64,000 nucleotides of DNA from JAAFIP01 sp963775085 (lineage in GTDB: Bacteria > Pseudomonadota > Gammaproteobacteria > Burkholderiales > Burkholderiaceae_C), in contig CAVZHO010000008.1 of NCBI GenBank assembly GCA_963775085.1, positions 151,399 through 215,398 of the forward strand, read 5' to 3'. The translations under genes and the position numbers were made by a program. The notes under the pieces are model-generated. The model did not search any database. It worked only from the letters and a program-made list of their open reading frames with translations, and had not been told where the DNA came from. This document shows positions 17,863-26,981 of this stretch, in pieces. The stretch's first letter is position 1, and each line of letters begins with the position of its first letter.

Positions 17863-18849
17863 ATGACATCATTTCGTCTCGTTACCCGGCGCGTGAGCCT
17901 GCTTGCCGCGCTTGCTACAGCCGCGGCATTTGCATTGCCAGTCGCCGCGCAGCAATATCCCGCCAAACCCGTCAAAATTGTCGTCGGCTACGCAGCCGGT
18001 GGCGCAGTAGACATCGTGGCGCGCACCGTTGGCCAAAGCCTGGCCACCAGCTTGGGCCAGCCCTTTATCGTAGAGAACAAACCCGGTGCGGGAACCAATA
18101 TCGCAGTGAAAGCCGTGATCGATGCCGCGCCCGATGGCTACACCTTGATGCTGGCAGCCAATGCCCTTGCGGCCAACATGGCGCTGTACCAGCCCGCACC
18201 GTTTGACGCCGAGCGCGACTTGGTGCCCATATCGTTGGTAGGCCGTGTGCCTGTGGTGATTGCAGCAAACCCGGCCGTGACCTACAGCACCATAGCCAAG
18301 CTGATCGAGGCGGCCAAGGCCAAGCCCGGTGGCATTGCCTTTGCCAGCCCCGGCAACGGCTCTACCCCGCACATGGCGATCGAACTGTTTGCCCACGCTG
18401 CGGGCATGAGCTTGCAGCACATCCCTTATCGGGGCGGCTCGCAGGCTATCACCGATGTGATCGGTGGTCAGGTGCCCTTGGTCGCGGTCAACGCGCTGGA
18501 GGCCCTGCCGCATTTCAAGAGCGGCAAGCTCAAAGTGCTGGCCGTGCTCAGCCCCAACCGCTCCAGCATCTTCCCTGATGTGCCGACCATTGCCGAGTCA
18601 GGCTACGCAGGCTTTGAGGCCTCGGTCTGGTACGGCTTTGTCGCCCCTGTGGCCACTCCCAAACCCATCGTCGCGCGCCTGCATGCCGAGGTGCAAAAAG
18701 CCCTGCAAACCCCTGAAGTACGCGAGCGCATGACAGCGGTGGGTGGCGAGGTGGTGCCCGGTAGCAGCGAGCAGTTTAGCGCGCTCTTGCGCTCCGAGCG
18801 GGTGCGCTACGAGAAGTTGGTGCGCGACGCGAATATCAAGCCTGACTGA
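17863..18849 (+). CDS. Bug-family tripartite tricarboxylate transporter receptor in the lig operon
   Basis: A 328-residue Bug/TctC receptor. A signal peptide ends LPVAAQQ, and the mature protein begins YPAKPVKIVVGYAAGGAVDI. The family segments ENKPGAGTNIAVKAVIDAAPDGYTL, HIPYRGGSQAITDVIGGQVP and FPDVPTIAESGYAGFEASVW are present. Its place between ligK and ligI suggests that it captures an aromatic acid or a dicarboxylate for this pathway. Membrane subunits are not in the window. Confidence 0.88.
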   Translation: MTSFRLVTRRVSLLAALATAAAFALPVAAQQYPAKPVKIVVGYAAGGAVDIVARTVGQSLATSLGQPFIVENKPGAGTNIAVKAVIDAAPDGYTLMLAANALAANMALYQPAPFDAERDLVPISLVGRVPVVIAANPAVTYSTIAKLIEAAKAKPGGIAFASPGNGSTPHMAIELFAHAAGMSLQHIPYRGGSQAITDVIGGQVPLVAVNALEALPHFKSGKLKVLAVLSPNRSSIFPDVPTIAESGYAGFEASVWYGFVAPVATPKPIVARLHAEVQKALQTPEVRERMTAVGGEVVPGSSEQFSALLRSERVRYEKLVRDANIKPD

Positions 18850-19142
18850 CATTCCAGGTCAGTTGCAGCTTATTGACGTTTCTTTCAATGACTATTTGCG
18901 ATTTCTCGTTCATGCTTCGCTTGGCTAGCCCTGGTCTTGTACGGGATCAGGCCGACGGCGCACTTAGCTCCGCGGCTGTCCTCCGTGGCGGCTTATGGCC
19001 GCCGACTCCCCCTTTATGCCGCTGCGCAGTCCACACCAAGCGCCGGAGCGGGCACAGTCCAGGAGTCGATCCCCTCGCCTGGATACAAAAGCAAGATCGT
19101 AGACCAATTCATTCTTCAACAGACCATTAGAAAACGAAAACC
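18850..19142 (+). other. 293-bp intergenic stretch with a probable dispersed GC-rich repeat
   Basis: No convincing gene. The part around 18950-19060 (GTACGGGATCAGGCCGACGG, then GCGGCTTATGGCCGCC and GCCGCTGCGCAGTCCACACC) resembles a GC-rich dispersed element that I associate with comamonad intergenic regions; this is recollection, and no second copy occurs in the window. The last 60 bp before ligI are AT-richer and may hold its ribosome-binding region. Confidence 0.35.
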
Positions 19143-20051
19143 ATGCAATTCACCAAAACCCCCGGCTGGCTCGACTGGTACACCGGCCCCAGCAAACCCA
19201 CCTTCAAACTCCCCGCAGGCGCAGTAGACGCGCACTGCCATGTGTTTGGCCCCAGTAGCAAGTTTCCTTACGCACCCGAGCGCAAATACACGCCTTGCGA
19301 TGCCAGTAAAGAGCAGCTCTTTGCCCTGCGTGACCACTTGGGATTTGATAAAAACGTCATCGTGCAAGCCACCTGCCACGGCAGCGACAACCGTGCCTTG
19401 GTCGATGCGCTCAACGCATCCAACAACAAAGCACGCGGCGTAGCCACGGTCAGCCGCGATGTGACGGATGCGGAGTTGCAATCCCTGCACGCAGCCGGCG
19501 TGCGGGGCACGCGTTTTAACTTTGTCAAGCGCCTGGCCGACTTCACCCCGCGCGAGGTACTGCTGGAGATCGCCAACCGCATCGCCCCGCTGGGCTGGCA
19601 TGTGGTGATTTATTTTGAAGCGGTGGATTTGCCCGAGTTGTACGACTTTTTCACCACACTGCCCACCACCGTGGTGGTCGACCACATGGGCCGCCCCGAC
19701 ACGACCAAGCCGGTGGACGGCCCGGAGTTTGCGCTGTTTCTGAAGATGATGCGTGAGCACACCAACATCTGGAGCAAGGTGACTTGCCCAGAGCGTTTAA
19801 GCACCACCGGCCCTGCCGCACTGAATGGCGAACAGCGCGCCTACCAGGACGTAGTCCCTTTTGCTAAAAAACTGGTGGAAAGCTTCCCTGACCGTGTGCT
19901 CTGGGGCACCGATTGGCCCCACCCCAACCTGAAAAACCATATGCCCGATGATGGTTTGCTGGTGGACTTCATTCCACAGATCGCCACGACCAAAGAGTTG
20001 CAACAAAAACTGTTAGTGGATAATCCCATGAAACTCTATTGGCATACTTGA
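19143..20051 (+). CDS. ligI: 2-pyrone-4,6-dicarboxylate hydrolase (LigI/PmdD)
   Basis: A 302-residue amidohydrolase that opens 2-pyrone-4,6-dicarboxylate to 4-oxalomesaconate / 4-carboxy-2-hydroxymuconate. Motifs are AVDAHCHVFGP near residue 30, VVVDHMGRPDTTKPVDGPEF and VLWGTDWPHPN with the catalytic-type aspartate. The length fits LigI. In the Comamonas order the next gene would be ligA/pmdA, but here two unrelated genes lie in between. Confidence 0.92.
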   Translation: MQFTKTPGWLDWYTGPSKPTFKLPAGAVDAHCHVFGPSSKFPYAPERKYTPCDASKEQLFALRDHLGFDKNVIVQATCHGSDNRALVDALNASNNKARGVATVSRDVTDAELQSLHAAGVRGTRFNFVKRLADFTPREVLLEIANRIAPLGWHVVIYFEAVDLPELYDFFTTLPTTVVVDHMGRPDTTKPVDGPEFALFLKMMREHTNIWSKVTCPERLSTTGPAALNGEQRAYQDVVPFAKKLVESFPDRVLWGTDWPHPNLKNHMPDDGLLVDFIPQIATTKELQQKLLVDNPMKLYWHT

Positions 20052-20119
20052 AATCGGTGTCGAATCACCATTGTTGATCTGATACCTTAAGTGCGTTTTG
20101 AAATGATTGGTGAAATGTT

Positions 20120-21433
20120 ATGAGACTCTATCTTGAGAATGTACGCTCCTTTGAGGGGTGGCATGAAATACCTATTGCACCAGCGACAGTACTGTTAGGC
20201 GAAAACAGTGCGGGTAAATCTACATTGCTAGGAATGCTGGCGGTGGTGCATCAAGATGGTTTTCCGTTTAGTGGTAATTTTTTTAATCAATTTCCATTTG
20301 AATTTGGCGGCTATAAAACGCTCGCTAACACCAAAAAAGGAATTAACCATTTTTCTGTTGGATTTCAAGCAGATGTGCATGATCGATTCGGCCGATCCAA
20401 GGAGAGATCAGAGAAACAGGTATCTACAGGCTTAATCGCTGCATTTAGGGAAAATGATGGCTTACCCGTACCGTGCCACGTATTCGCGTGGATGGGAAAC
20501 ATGGCCGTTGCTTTCTATGAAAAGGGCTTTGAATCCATTAATCGTTTAGATCAATTCAATTTTTCTACCGACTTAAAAATTGATTCCATGATGTCGCCTG
20601 ATACAAGTCCTCAAGGGTTGAATCTACAAGGTGTATTCCGCGCTTTCTATGACAAACGAGAAAAAGAAAAAAAATCCAATAAAAGCGACAGACTCAAAGA
20701 GGATGATTTCGATTTTCTAGTGCATATGCTATTTGGAGGACGAGTTGTCCGTAGTCACGGCCTTTCTGCTATGGCTTTTGCGCCAATGCGGTCACGCCCC
20801 AAGCGTACATATGATCAGTTAAGTGATGAGTTTTCTCCAGAGGGAGATCACGTCCCTCTGTTACTAGCGCGCGCGACTGATCCGAATAACAAGCAAGCAA
20901 AAGCGCTTCATGATGCATTGAAGGATTTTGGCAGTTATTCTGAAATGTTTACTGATATTGGAGTCAAGCAGCTAGGTCGCGGAAGTGGAGATCCATTCCA
21001 AGTGCAAGTGAAAATGGGTGCAAAAAACACTAATTTGATGGACGTGGGTTATGGCATTAGTCAAATTTTGCCTTTAATCGTGGATGCACAAAGAGCAGGT
21101 TCAAACACTACACTTTTGCTACAACAGCCGGAAGTACATTTGCATCCCAAAGCGCAAGCTGCACTGGGTTCGATGATTAAGGATTGGGTTTCCAAAAATA
21201 GAAAAACTGTAGTGGTTGAGACCCATAGCGACTACTTAGTTGATCGCTTGCGCCTAGAGGTAAAACGCGCTCACCTGAAAGCGAGCGACGTAAAAGTATT
21301 CTTCCTAGAGAAGAAAAATGGCCAAACCAAACTGCATGTTCTTGAAATTGATCTAGACGGCAATGTGTTAAATGCTCCTGAAGGTTATCGCGATTTTTTT
21401 CTACTTGAGCAGATGGCTTTATTGGGAGACTAA
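20120..21433 (+). CDS. AAA-family (ABC/OLD-like) ATPase, partner of a PIN-like protein
   Basis: A 437-residue SMC/ABC-type ATPase. Walker A is GENSAGKST (residues 28-36). After a long central insert come DVGYGISQILPLIV (signature-like), the Walker B region LLLQQPEVHLHPKAQ and the H-loop-like VVETHSDYLVDRLR. The C-terminal 70 residues (VKVFFLEKKNGQTKLHVLEI onward) resemble DUF3696-type tails. Base composition is clearly richer in A+T than the flanking lig genes, so it is probably acquired. It is followed after 6 bp by the PIN-like gene. Such ATPase-nuclease pairs often act in phage defence; that role is inference. Confidence 0.8.
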   Translation: MRLYLENVRSFEGWHEIPIAPATVLLGENSAGKSTLLGMLAVVHQDGFPFSGNFFNQFPFEFGGYKTLANTKKGINHFSVGFQADVHDRFGRSKERSEKQVSTGLIAAFRENDGLPVPCHVFAWMGNMAVAFYEKGFESINRLDQFNFSTDLKIDSMMSPDTSPQGLNLQGVFRAFYDKREKEKKSNKSDRLKEDDFDFLVHMLFGGRVVRSHGLSAMAFAPMRSRPKRTYDQLSDEFSPEGDHVPLLLARATDPNNKQAKALHDALKDFGSYSEMFTDIGVKQLGRGSGDPFQVQVKMGAKNTNLMDVGYGISQILPLIVDAQRAGSNTTLLLQQPEVHLHPKAQAALGSMIKDWVSKNRKTVVVETHSDYLVDRLRLEVKRAHLKASDVKVFFLEKKNGQTKLHVLEIDLDGNVLNAPEGYRDFFLLEQMALLGD

Positions 21434-21439
21434 AATTCT

Positions 21440-21865
21440 ATGTGCTTAATAGTTGATGCAAATTTGTGCTCAGTTGTGTTTAAAAAAACGAGTGATACTT
21501 CTTATCAAAAATTACGAGAAACTATTTTTTCAAATCGACTCACTTTAATTCATGGAGGGAAGCTTACTGAGGAATACAAAATTGCTGGGGTACTCGGGGT
21601 GATTGCCTCATTGGCTCAAAGTGGTCGTGCATTCAAGGTGAGTAGTGCGTTAATTGACATTCAACTAGACCAAATAAAAGAGCGCTGTCAATCAAATGAT
21701 GATCATGTCATTGCGCTGGCAAGAGCAGATCGCAAGCGTGGGCATGTTCTTTGCACCAATGACCAAGCCTTGCAAAACGATTTCAGAAATAAATCCCTGA
21801 TCGACAAACCACGCGGCACTATTTATAGCCCAACTCGTCATAAAGCATCTCTTGCCAACTGTTGA
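21440..21865 (+). CDS. PIN-like domain protein, probable RNase effector of the AAA pair
   Basis: A 141-residue protein. LIVDAN near the N-terminus, LTEEYK near residue 44, SNDDHVIALARADRK near residue 85 and CTNDQALQNDF near 105 fit the spaced acidic residues of a PIN nuclease. It starts 6 bp after the ATPase gene and shares its AT-rich composition. The last codons lie 23 bp before ligA. I infer an RNase or DNase triggered by the ATPase. It is not a VapC with a VapB partner, since no antitoxin-size gene is adjacent. Confidence 0.7.
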   Translation: MCLIVDANLCSVVFKKTSDTSYQKLRETIFSNRLTLIHGGKLTEEYKIAGVLGVIASLAQSGRAFKVSSALIDIQLDQIKERCQSNDDHVIALARADRKRGHVLCTNDQALQNDFRNKSLIDKPRGTIYSPTRHKASLANC

Positions 21866-21888
21866 CACGAACCATACCGAGATTAATT

Positions 21889-22344
21889 ATGTCCCTGGAA
21901 AAACCCTATCTCAATGTGCCCGGCACGACCATGTTTGACATGGACCAGTCGCGCGCTGGCTTCCATCTCAACCAGTTTTGTATGTCGCTCATGAAGCATG
22001 AAAACCGCGAACGCTTCAAGGCCAACCAACGCAAATACCTGGATGAATGGCCGATGACCGAGGCGCAAAAGCAGGCTGTGCTGGACGTGGACTTGAACAA
22101 GGCCATCTCGCTGGGCGGCAACATTTACTTCCTTGCCAAACTCGGTGCCACGCATGGCCGCAGCTTCCAGCAAATGGCGGGCAGCATGACCGGCATGACC
22201 GAGGACGAGTACCGCAACATGATGATTGGTGGTGGTCGCAGCATCGAAGGCAACCGCGTCGTAGGCGAGGGTGGTGATGCGCAGGCCAACCGTCAACCAC
22301 AGGGCAAATCACAAAGCAATCCACAACAGAAAGCGAGCACCTAA
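21889..22344 (+). CDS. ligA: protocatechuate 4,5-dioxygenase alpha subunit (LigA/PmdA)
   Basis: A 151-residue small subunit beginning MSLEKPYLNVPGTTMFDMDQ at the ATG at 21889. It is the LigA-type helical subunit that closes over the active site of LigB (segments RAGFHLNQFCMSLMKHENRERF and GMTEDEYRNMMIGGGRS). The C-terminus extends into a Gln/Asn-rich tail. Its stop lies 1 bp before ligB. It belongs to the extradiol dioxygenase that opens protocatechuate between C4 and C5. Confidence 0.93.
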   Translation: MSLEKPYLNVPGTTMFDMDQSRAGFHLNQFCMSLMKHENRERFKANQRKYLDEWPMTEAQKQAVLDVDLNKAISLGGNIYFLAKLGATHGRSFQQMAGSMTGMTEDEYRNMMIGGGRSIEGNRVVGEGGDAQANRQPQGKSQSNPQQKAST

Positions 22345-22345
22345 G

Positions 22346-23203
22346 ATGGCACGTATTACCGCCGGTGTTTTCACCTCCCATGTCCCTGCCATTGGCGCAG
22401 CCGTTGATTTGGGCAAGACGCATGAGCCGTATTGGCAACCCCTGTTCAAGGGGTATGAGTATTCCAAACAGTGGCTCAAGGACAACAAGCCCGATGTCAT
22501 CTTGCTGGTGTTTAACGACCACGCCACGGCCTTCAGCCTGGAGATGATTCCCACCTTTGCCATCGGCTGCGCCGCAGAATATGCCGTGGCCGACGAAGGC
22601 TGGGGGCCGCGCCCCGTGCCCAAGGTGATAGGCCACCCCGAGCTGGCCGCGCACATCACCCAGTCAGTGATTCAGGATGACTTTGACCTGACGATCGTCA
22701 ACAAGATGGACGTAGACCACGGCCTGACGGTGCCGCTCACCCTCATGTGTGGCCAGCCCACCGAGTGGCCCTGCCCGGTGATACCCATCGCCATCAACGT
22801 GGTGCAGTACCCTGTGCCCTCGGGCAAGCGCTGCCTCAATTTAGGTAAGGCCATTCGCAAAGCCGTAGAGTCGTTTGACAAAGACCTCAACGTGCAAATC
22901 TGGGGCACCGGCGGCATGAGCCACCAGCTCCAGGGCCCACGCGCAGGTTTGATCAACAAAGAGTTTGATGCCAACTTCATGGACTTGATGATCAAGGACC
23001 CCGAGGCGCAAGCCGCTGTGCCGCACATCCACTATGTGCGCGAAGCGGGCAGCGAAGGCATTGAGCTGGTGATGTGGCTCACCGCGCGCGGTGCGCTGGC
23101 CGACTTGAACGGCGGCAAAGCACCCAAAGTCGCCCACCGTTTCTACCATGTGCCTGCGTCCAACACGGCAGTAGGACATTTAATTTTGGAGAACCAAGTA
23201 TGA
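22346..23203 (+). CDS. ligB: protocatechuate 4,5-dioxygenase beta subunit (LigB/PmdB)
   Basis: A 285-residue catalytic subunit of the class III extradiol dioxygenase, from the ATG at 22346 (MARITAGVFTSHVPAIGAAV). Iron-ligand type residues are the His of TSHVPAIG, the His of VFNDHATAF and the Glu of GSEGIELVMW; the catalytic His lies in DVDHGLTVPLTLM. It overlaps ligC by ATGA. With LigA it converts protocatechuate to 4-carboxy-2-hydroxymuconate-6-semialdehyde. Confidence 0.95.
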   Translation: MARITAGVFTSHVPAIGAAVDLGKTHEPYWQPLFKGYEYSKQWLKDNKPDVILLVFNDHATAFSLEMIPTFAIGCAAEYAVADEGWGPRPVPKVIGHPELAAHITQSVIQDDFDLTIVNKMDVDHGLTVPLTLMCGQPTEWPCPVIPIAINVVQYPVPSGKRCLNLGKAIRKAVESFDKDLNVQIWGTGGMSHQLQGPRAGLINKEFDANFMDLMIKDPEAQAAVPHIHYVREAGSEGIELVMWLTARGALADLNGGKAPKVAHRFYHVPASNTAVGHLILENQV

Positions 23204-24153
23204 AAACCATCAAAGTTGCCCTGGCTGGCGCGGGTGCCTTTGGCATCAAGCATATCGACGGCATTAAAAACATCGACGGTGTAGAAGTCGTCTCGTTGAT
23301 TGGCCGTGAGCTACCCAAGACGCAGGAGATTGCTGCCAAATATGGCATCAAGCATGTGACGACCAACCTGGCCGACAGTCTGGCGCTCAAAGAGGTTGAT
23401 GCCGTCATTCTTTGCACCCCCACGCAAATGCATGCTGCGCAAGCCATCGCCTGCATGAAAGCAGGCAAGCATGTGCAAGTAGAGATCCCGCTGGCCGACA
23501 GCTACCAAGACGCGCAAGCCGTGGTCGATACGCAAAAGCAAACCGGGTTGGTGGCCATGTGCGGCCACACCCGCCGCTTTAACCCCAGCCATCAGTACGT
23601 GCAAAAGGAAATTGCAGCTGGCGAGTTCAACGTCTTGCAGATGGACGTGCAAACCTACTTCTTTCGCCGCACCAATATGAACGCGCTGGGACAGGCACGT
23701 AGCTGGACCGACCATTTGCTGTGGCACCACGCCGCGCACACGGTCGATTTATTTGCCTACCAGTGCGGCAGCCCGATTGTGAAAGCCAACGCCGTGCAAG
23801 GCCCCATCCACCCCGCGCTGGGCATTGCCATGGACATGAGCATCCAGCTCAAGGCGGCCAACGGGGCCATCTGCACGCTGAGTTTGAGCTTTAACAACGA
23901 CGGCCCGCTGGGCACCTACTTCCGCTACATCGGTGATACCGGCACCTACCTGGCGCGCTACGACGATTTGTTCAACGGCAAGGACGAAAAAATCGACGTG
24001 AGCCAGGTGGATGTCAGCATGAACGGCATCGAGCTGCAGGACCGCGAATTTTTTGCCGCCATACGGGAAGGCCGGGAGCCCAATAGCAGTGTGGCCAAAG
24101 TGCTGCCGTGCTACAAGGTACTGCAAGACTTGGAGCAGCAACTCACCAAATAA
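23200..24153 (+). CDS. ligC: 4-carboxy-2-hydroxymuconate-6-semialdehyde dehydrogenase (LigC/PmdC)
   Basis: A 317-residue Gfo/Idh/MocA-type NADP dehydrogenase beginning MKTIKVALAGAGAFGIKHID with the Rossmann motif. EIPLADSY carries the residues near the EKP position of the superfamily, and GHTRRFNPSHQYV follows. It oxidises the ring-cleavage product hemiacetal to 2-pyrone-4,6-dicarboxylate. It starts inside the ligB stop codon (ATGA). It is the last gene of the operon, converging on the flavin reductase gene. Confidence 0.93.
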   Translation: MKTIKVALAGAGAFGIKHIDGIKNIDGVEVVSLIGRELPKTQEIAAKYGIKHVTTNLADSLALKEVDAVILCTPTQMHAAQAIACMKAGKHVQVEIPLADSYQDAQAVVDTQKQTGLVAMCGHTRRFNPSHQYVQKEIAAGEFNVLQMDVQTYFFRRTNMNALGQARSWTDHLLWHHAAHTVDLFAYQCGSPIVKANAVQGPIHPALGIAMDMSIQLKAANGAICTLSLSFNNDGPLGTYFRYIGDTGTYLARYDDLFNGKDEKIDVSQVDVSMNGIELQDREFFAAIREGREPNSSVAKVLPCYKVLQDLEQQLTK

Positions 24154-24189
24154 GTGCAGGGGTTGCAGCAAGCGCAGGAACCCAAGGTG

Positions 24190-24744
24190 CTACATGTGCT
24201 TTGGTTTCAAACTTCCAAAAGCACGTTTGGCATACAGCAGCGGTTCAAGCTGGCTGTCGTTGGTAATTCCATATTCGAGTACACGGCCAATCAAAATCAG
24301 ATGGTCGCCCGCGCTGACGGAGCTTTCCAGCGCGCAGCGAAACCATGCCAGCGTGTCTGCAATGCGGGGGTGATTGCCTTCAGTGCGCAGCATCTCGGTG
24401 CCAGCAAAGCGCTCCGTCTGGGTGCCTTGGGTAAATCGCATGGCAAGCGCATGTTGGTGGGTGGAAAGAATATTCACGGTGTAGCCATCGGAAGCCTCAA
24501 AGGCAGCGCGGCTCTGGGATGTTTTGCGGATAGACCATAGCACCATGGCTGGGTCCAGCGAGACGGTGTTGAAAGAGTTGCACGTCATTCCCCAGTCCTG
24601 GCCTTCGTGGTGCGTGGTTATGACGGTGACCCCAGTACCAAAACAGGCCATGGCATCCTTGATAGAGGGCGGCATATAGGCACTCTGATGCGGCTGATGC
24701 AAGCTCAGGCTTTGCGAGGCATATGCCATAGGATCTGGTTTCAT
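24190..24744 (-). CDS. flavin reductase, candidate SmoA-like partner of the monooxygenase
   Basis: A 184-residue flavin reductase-like protein: DAMACFGTGVTVITTHHEGQ, MTCNSFNTVSLDPAMVLWSI and a late DHLILIGRVLEYG. It supplies reduced FMN to a two-component monooxygenase. Its ATG overlaps the stop of the aldo/keto reductase gene (ATGA), and the LLM monooxygenase lies upstream in the same operon. The order reductase, aldo/keto reductase, monooxygenase equals that of smoA-smoB-smoC as I recall it from Agrobacterium. Confidence 0.82.
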   Translation of the reverse strand: MKPDPMAYASQSLSLHQPHQSAYMPPSIKDAMACFGTGVTVITTHHEGQDWGMTCNSFNTVSLDPAMVLWSIRKTSQSRAAFEASDGYTVNILSTHQHALAMRFTQGTQTERFAGTEMLRTEGNHPRIADTLAWFRCALESSVSAGDHLILIGRVLEYGITNDSQLEPLLYAKRAFGSLKPKHM

Positions 24745-25643
24745 GCGACTTCCTTTCCCTCAGCCAGCTCCAGCAATTCAAACCATGTTTCGCGTGACAG
24801 GGACACCTTGAAAGCGTCCCCCAGTTTGGCGATACGCGCTACATTGTTGGTGCCCATGACGGGGATGATGCGCGCCGGGTGTGCCAATAGCCAGGCCACG
24901 GCCACGGCTTCCATATCGACCGCATACTGCGCTGCAATGCGCTGCAGCCCTGCGCGTACACGCACGGCAGTGGGATCGTCGCCAAACAAAGCGCCGCCCG
25001 CCAGCGGAGACCATGCCATGGGCGGCGCTTGCAGTTGCTGCGCTTGCGCCAGAACGCCATCGGTCAACGCCGTATGCGAGAGCAGGCTCAATTCGATTTG
25101 GTTGGTCACCAGGGGAGTGCGCATATGGGTCTGCAACAGTGTCCAATCCCATGGCATGAAATTGGATACGCCTGCGGCGCGGATCTTGCCGCTTTTTACC
25201 AAATCGTCCAGACACCCACCGGTTGCTGCGGCATCCATGAAGGGATCTGGACGGTGCATCAGCAGTACATCAATGACATCCACACCCAGGCGGCTGAGCG
25301 AGGCCTCCACCGACGCACGGAGATGTGCAGGCGAAGTATCGTAATGCTTGACGCGGCGCGCAGGGTACTTGTCGCTCTTGAGCATGATGTCGCACTTGGT
25401 GACGATCTGCAGCTTGCTTTTGATCGATGCATCCAATTGCAGTGCTTTACCGAATAACTCTTCGCACGCATAGTTGCCGTAGATGTCAGCATGGTCAAAA
25501 GTGGTGATGCCAATGTCCAGACAGGCCTTGATTTTTGCCAACGCGTCAGTCACAGAGTTGTTGACTCCATCGGTCATGCGCCAGGCACCGTAGACAATCC
25601 GGCTGAAGGCGGGTAAGTTGGGATGGATGTTGATGTACTGCAT
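24741..25643 (-). CDS. aldo/keto reductase, candidate SmoB-like (6-oxo-glucose reductase)
   Basis: A 300-residue aldo/keto reductase of the YdhF type. It shows RIVYGAWRM, the catalytic-type Asp and Tyr in FDHADIYGNYACEELFGKAL, the Lys of IVTKCDI and the His of VLLMHRPDPF. The C-terminal cofactor region reads IIPVMGTNNVARI. In the sulfo-SMO pathway the AKR SmoB reduces 6-oxo-glucose to glucose; the assignment rests on gene order. Other carbonyl substrates are possible. Confidence 0.8.
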   Translation of the reverse strand: MQYINIHPNLPAFSRIVYGAWRMTDGVNNSVTDALAKIKACLDIGITTFDHADIYGNYACEELFGKALQLDASIKSKLQIVTKCDIMLKSDKYPARRVKHYDTSPAHLRASVEASLSRLGVDVIDVLLMHRPDPFMDAAATGGCLDDLVKSGKIRAAGVSNFMPWDWTLLQTHMRTPLVTNQIELSLLSHTALTDGVLAQAQQLQAPPMAWSPLAGGALFGDDPTAVRVRAGLQRIAAQYAVDMEAVAVAWLLAHPARIIPVMGTNNVARIAKLGDAFKVSLSRETWFELLELAEGKEVA

Positions 25644-25720
25644 AGGGTCTTTGTGAGTGGTCGAGTGGGTACGCGCCGGAGTGGATGTGAAGCGGTTGGA
25701 AAGCAGGTGCGGTGCTGCGC

Positions 25721-26905
25721 TTACTTTCGCACGCCCACACCGAGCGGAGTGGCAGGAACGGCGGTTGGCACGCGGCCATACAGTTCAGGCAGTGAGCAGG
25801 TTTTTAAATGGGGCAACACTTTGGTACCAAAAATTTCGCACTCATTCAAATGCGGGTAACCGGAGAAGATAAAGGCGCGGATGCCCATCTTTTTATAGCG
25901 CTCAATTTTGCCCATGACCTGGTCTACGCTGCCCACCAAAGCGGCGCCACAACCTGACCGGGCGCGGCCGATGCCGGTCCAGACATGCGGCTCGATATAT
26001 CCCGCCGCATCAGCCAGCTCACGATTTTTGGCTTGAATGGAGACACCAAAATTTTTCGCATCCAATGCGCGCTCCCGAATCTGCCGCCCGATCTCATCAT
26101 CCAGCTGGCTCACCAGATCGTCCGCATACTCACGCGCTTCAATCTCAGTGTCCCGCACGATCATGTGGATGCGCAAGCCGTAGTCAATGACCCGGTTGTA
26201 ATGCTGCGCCCGCTCATGGACCACGCGCATCCGGTCGGCCAACTGGTTCTCTGCCTCTGGCCACATCAGGTACACATCGCAATGCTCGGCGCATAGATTG
26301 ACGGCATCGGGCGAGTAGCCGCCAAAGTAGAGCAGGGGCCCGCCATTTTGCTGATAAGGTTTCACCGGGGCGGTTGACAGCCCTTTGAAGTTGTAGATTT
26401 TTCCTTCGTAATTGATTTCGTCCTGCGTCCAGGCTTGCCTCAGGATTTCAACCACCTCTTTGGAGCGCTGGTAGCGATGTTCGTTACTGGCCACTTCACC
26501 GGGAAAATCAGAAGAGATCACATTCAGCGTCAAGCGGCCTTTGAGCATGTGGTCCAACGTAGCCACCGTGCGCGCCAGCATGATCGGCTGCATCTCGCCG
26601 CAGCGTATGGCGGCCAGCATATTCATCTGCTGGGTCAACGGGGCCATGGCGGCGACAAAACTCAAGGTGTCTTGCCCCACCTGGTAAGACGACGGGCACA
26701 GGATATTGCGAAACCCCAGGCGATCCGCCGTTTGCGCAATGCGGCTGGTGTTTTCCCAACTGCTGCGCAAATTGCCATCGGGTACGCCCAGGTAGCGGTA
26801 GTCGTCCGAGCACAGGGGTGCGAACCAGGCGACTTCTGCGGCATCGGTGTCCTGGCTTTTCACGGGAACGATGGGATGGTGGATGGGGTCTGGAATAGCA
26901 TTCAT
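25721..26905 (-). CDS. LLM-class flavin-dependent monooxygenase, candidate sulfoquinovose monooxygenase (SmoC-like)
   Basis: A 394-residue SsuD-family luciferase-like monooxygenase. Family segments seen are RLGFRNILCPSSYQVGQDTL, GRLTLNVISSDFPGE, HRYQRSKEVVEILRQAW and NGGPLLYFGGYSPDAV; sulfonate-binding type residues may lie in YLMWPEAENQLADRMR. Enzymes of this family remove sulfonate groups as sulfite using FMNH2 and O2. It is the first gene of an operon with a flavin reductase and an AKR and is divergent from a GntR gene. Alkanesulfonate or another sulfonate is the main alternative substrate. Confidence 0.8.
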   Translation of the reverse strand: MNAIPDPIHHPIVPVKSQDTDAAEVAWFAPLCSDDYRYLGVPDGNLRSSWENTSRIAQTADRLGFRNILCPSSYQVGQDTLSFVAAMAPLTQQMNMLAAIRCGEMQPIMLARTVATLDHMLKGRLTLNVISSDFPGEVASNEHRYQRSKEVVEILRQAWTQDEINYEGKIYNFKGLSTAPVKPYQQNGGPLLYFGGYSPDAVNLCAEHCDVYLMWPEAENQLADRMRVVHERAQHYNRVIDYGLRIHMIVRDTEIEAREYADDLVSQLDDEIGRQIRERALDAKNFGVSIQAKNRELADAAGYIEPHVWTGIGRARSGCGAALVGSVDQVMGKIERYKKMGIRAFIFSGYPHLNECEIFGTKVLPHLKTCSLPELYGRVPTAVPATPLGVGVRK

Positions 26906-26928
26906 TCCTTGACTATATCAATAGTAAA

Positions 26929-26940
26929 TGACTTTTGTCA
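26929..26940. promoter_or_regulatory. possible GntR operator in the divergent region
   Basis: TGACTTTTGTCA is a perfect inverted repeat (TGAC-N4-GTCA) in the 76-bp region between the monooxygenase and gntR genes. Its size and position suit a GntR-type site able to control both directions. Confidence 0.45.
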
Positions 26941-26981
26941 AATAAATTTAAAACTCCTGGATCTGTGACTACAATAAATCC

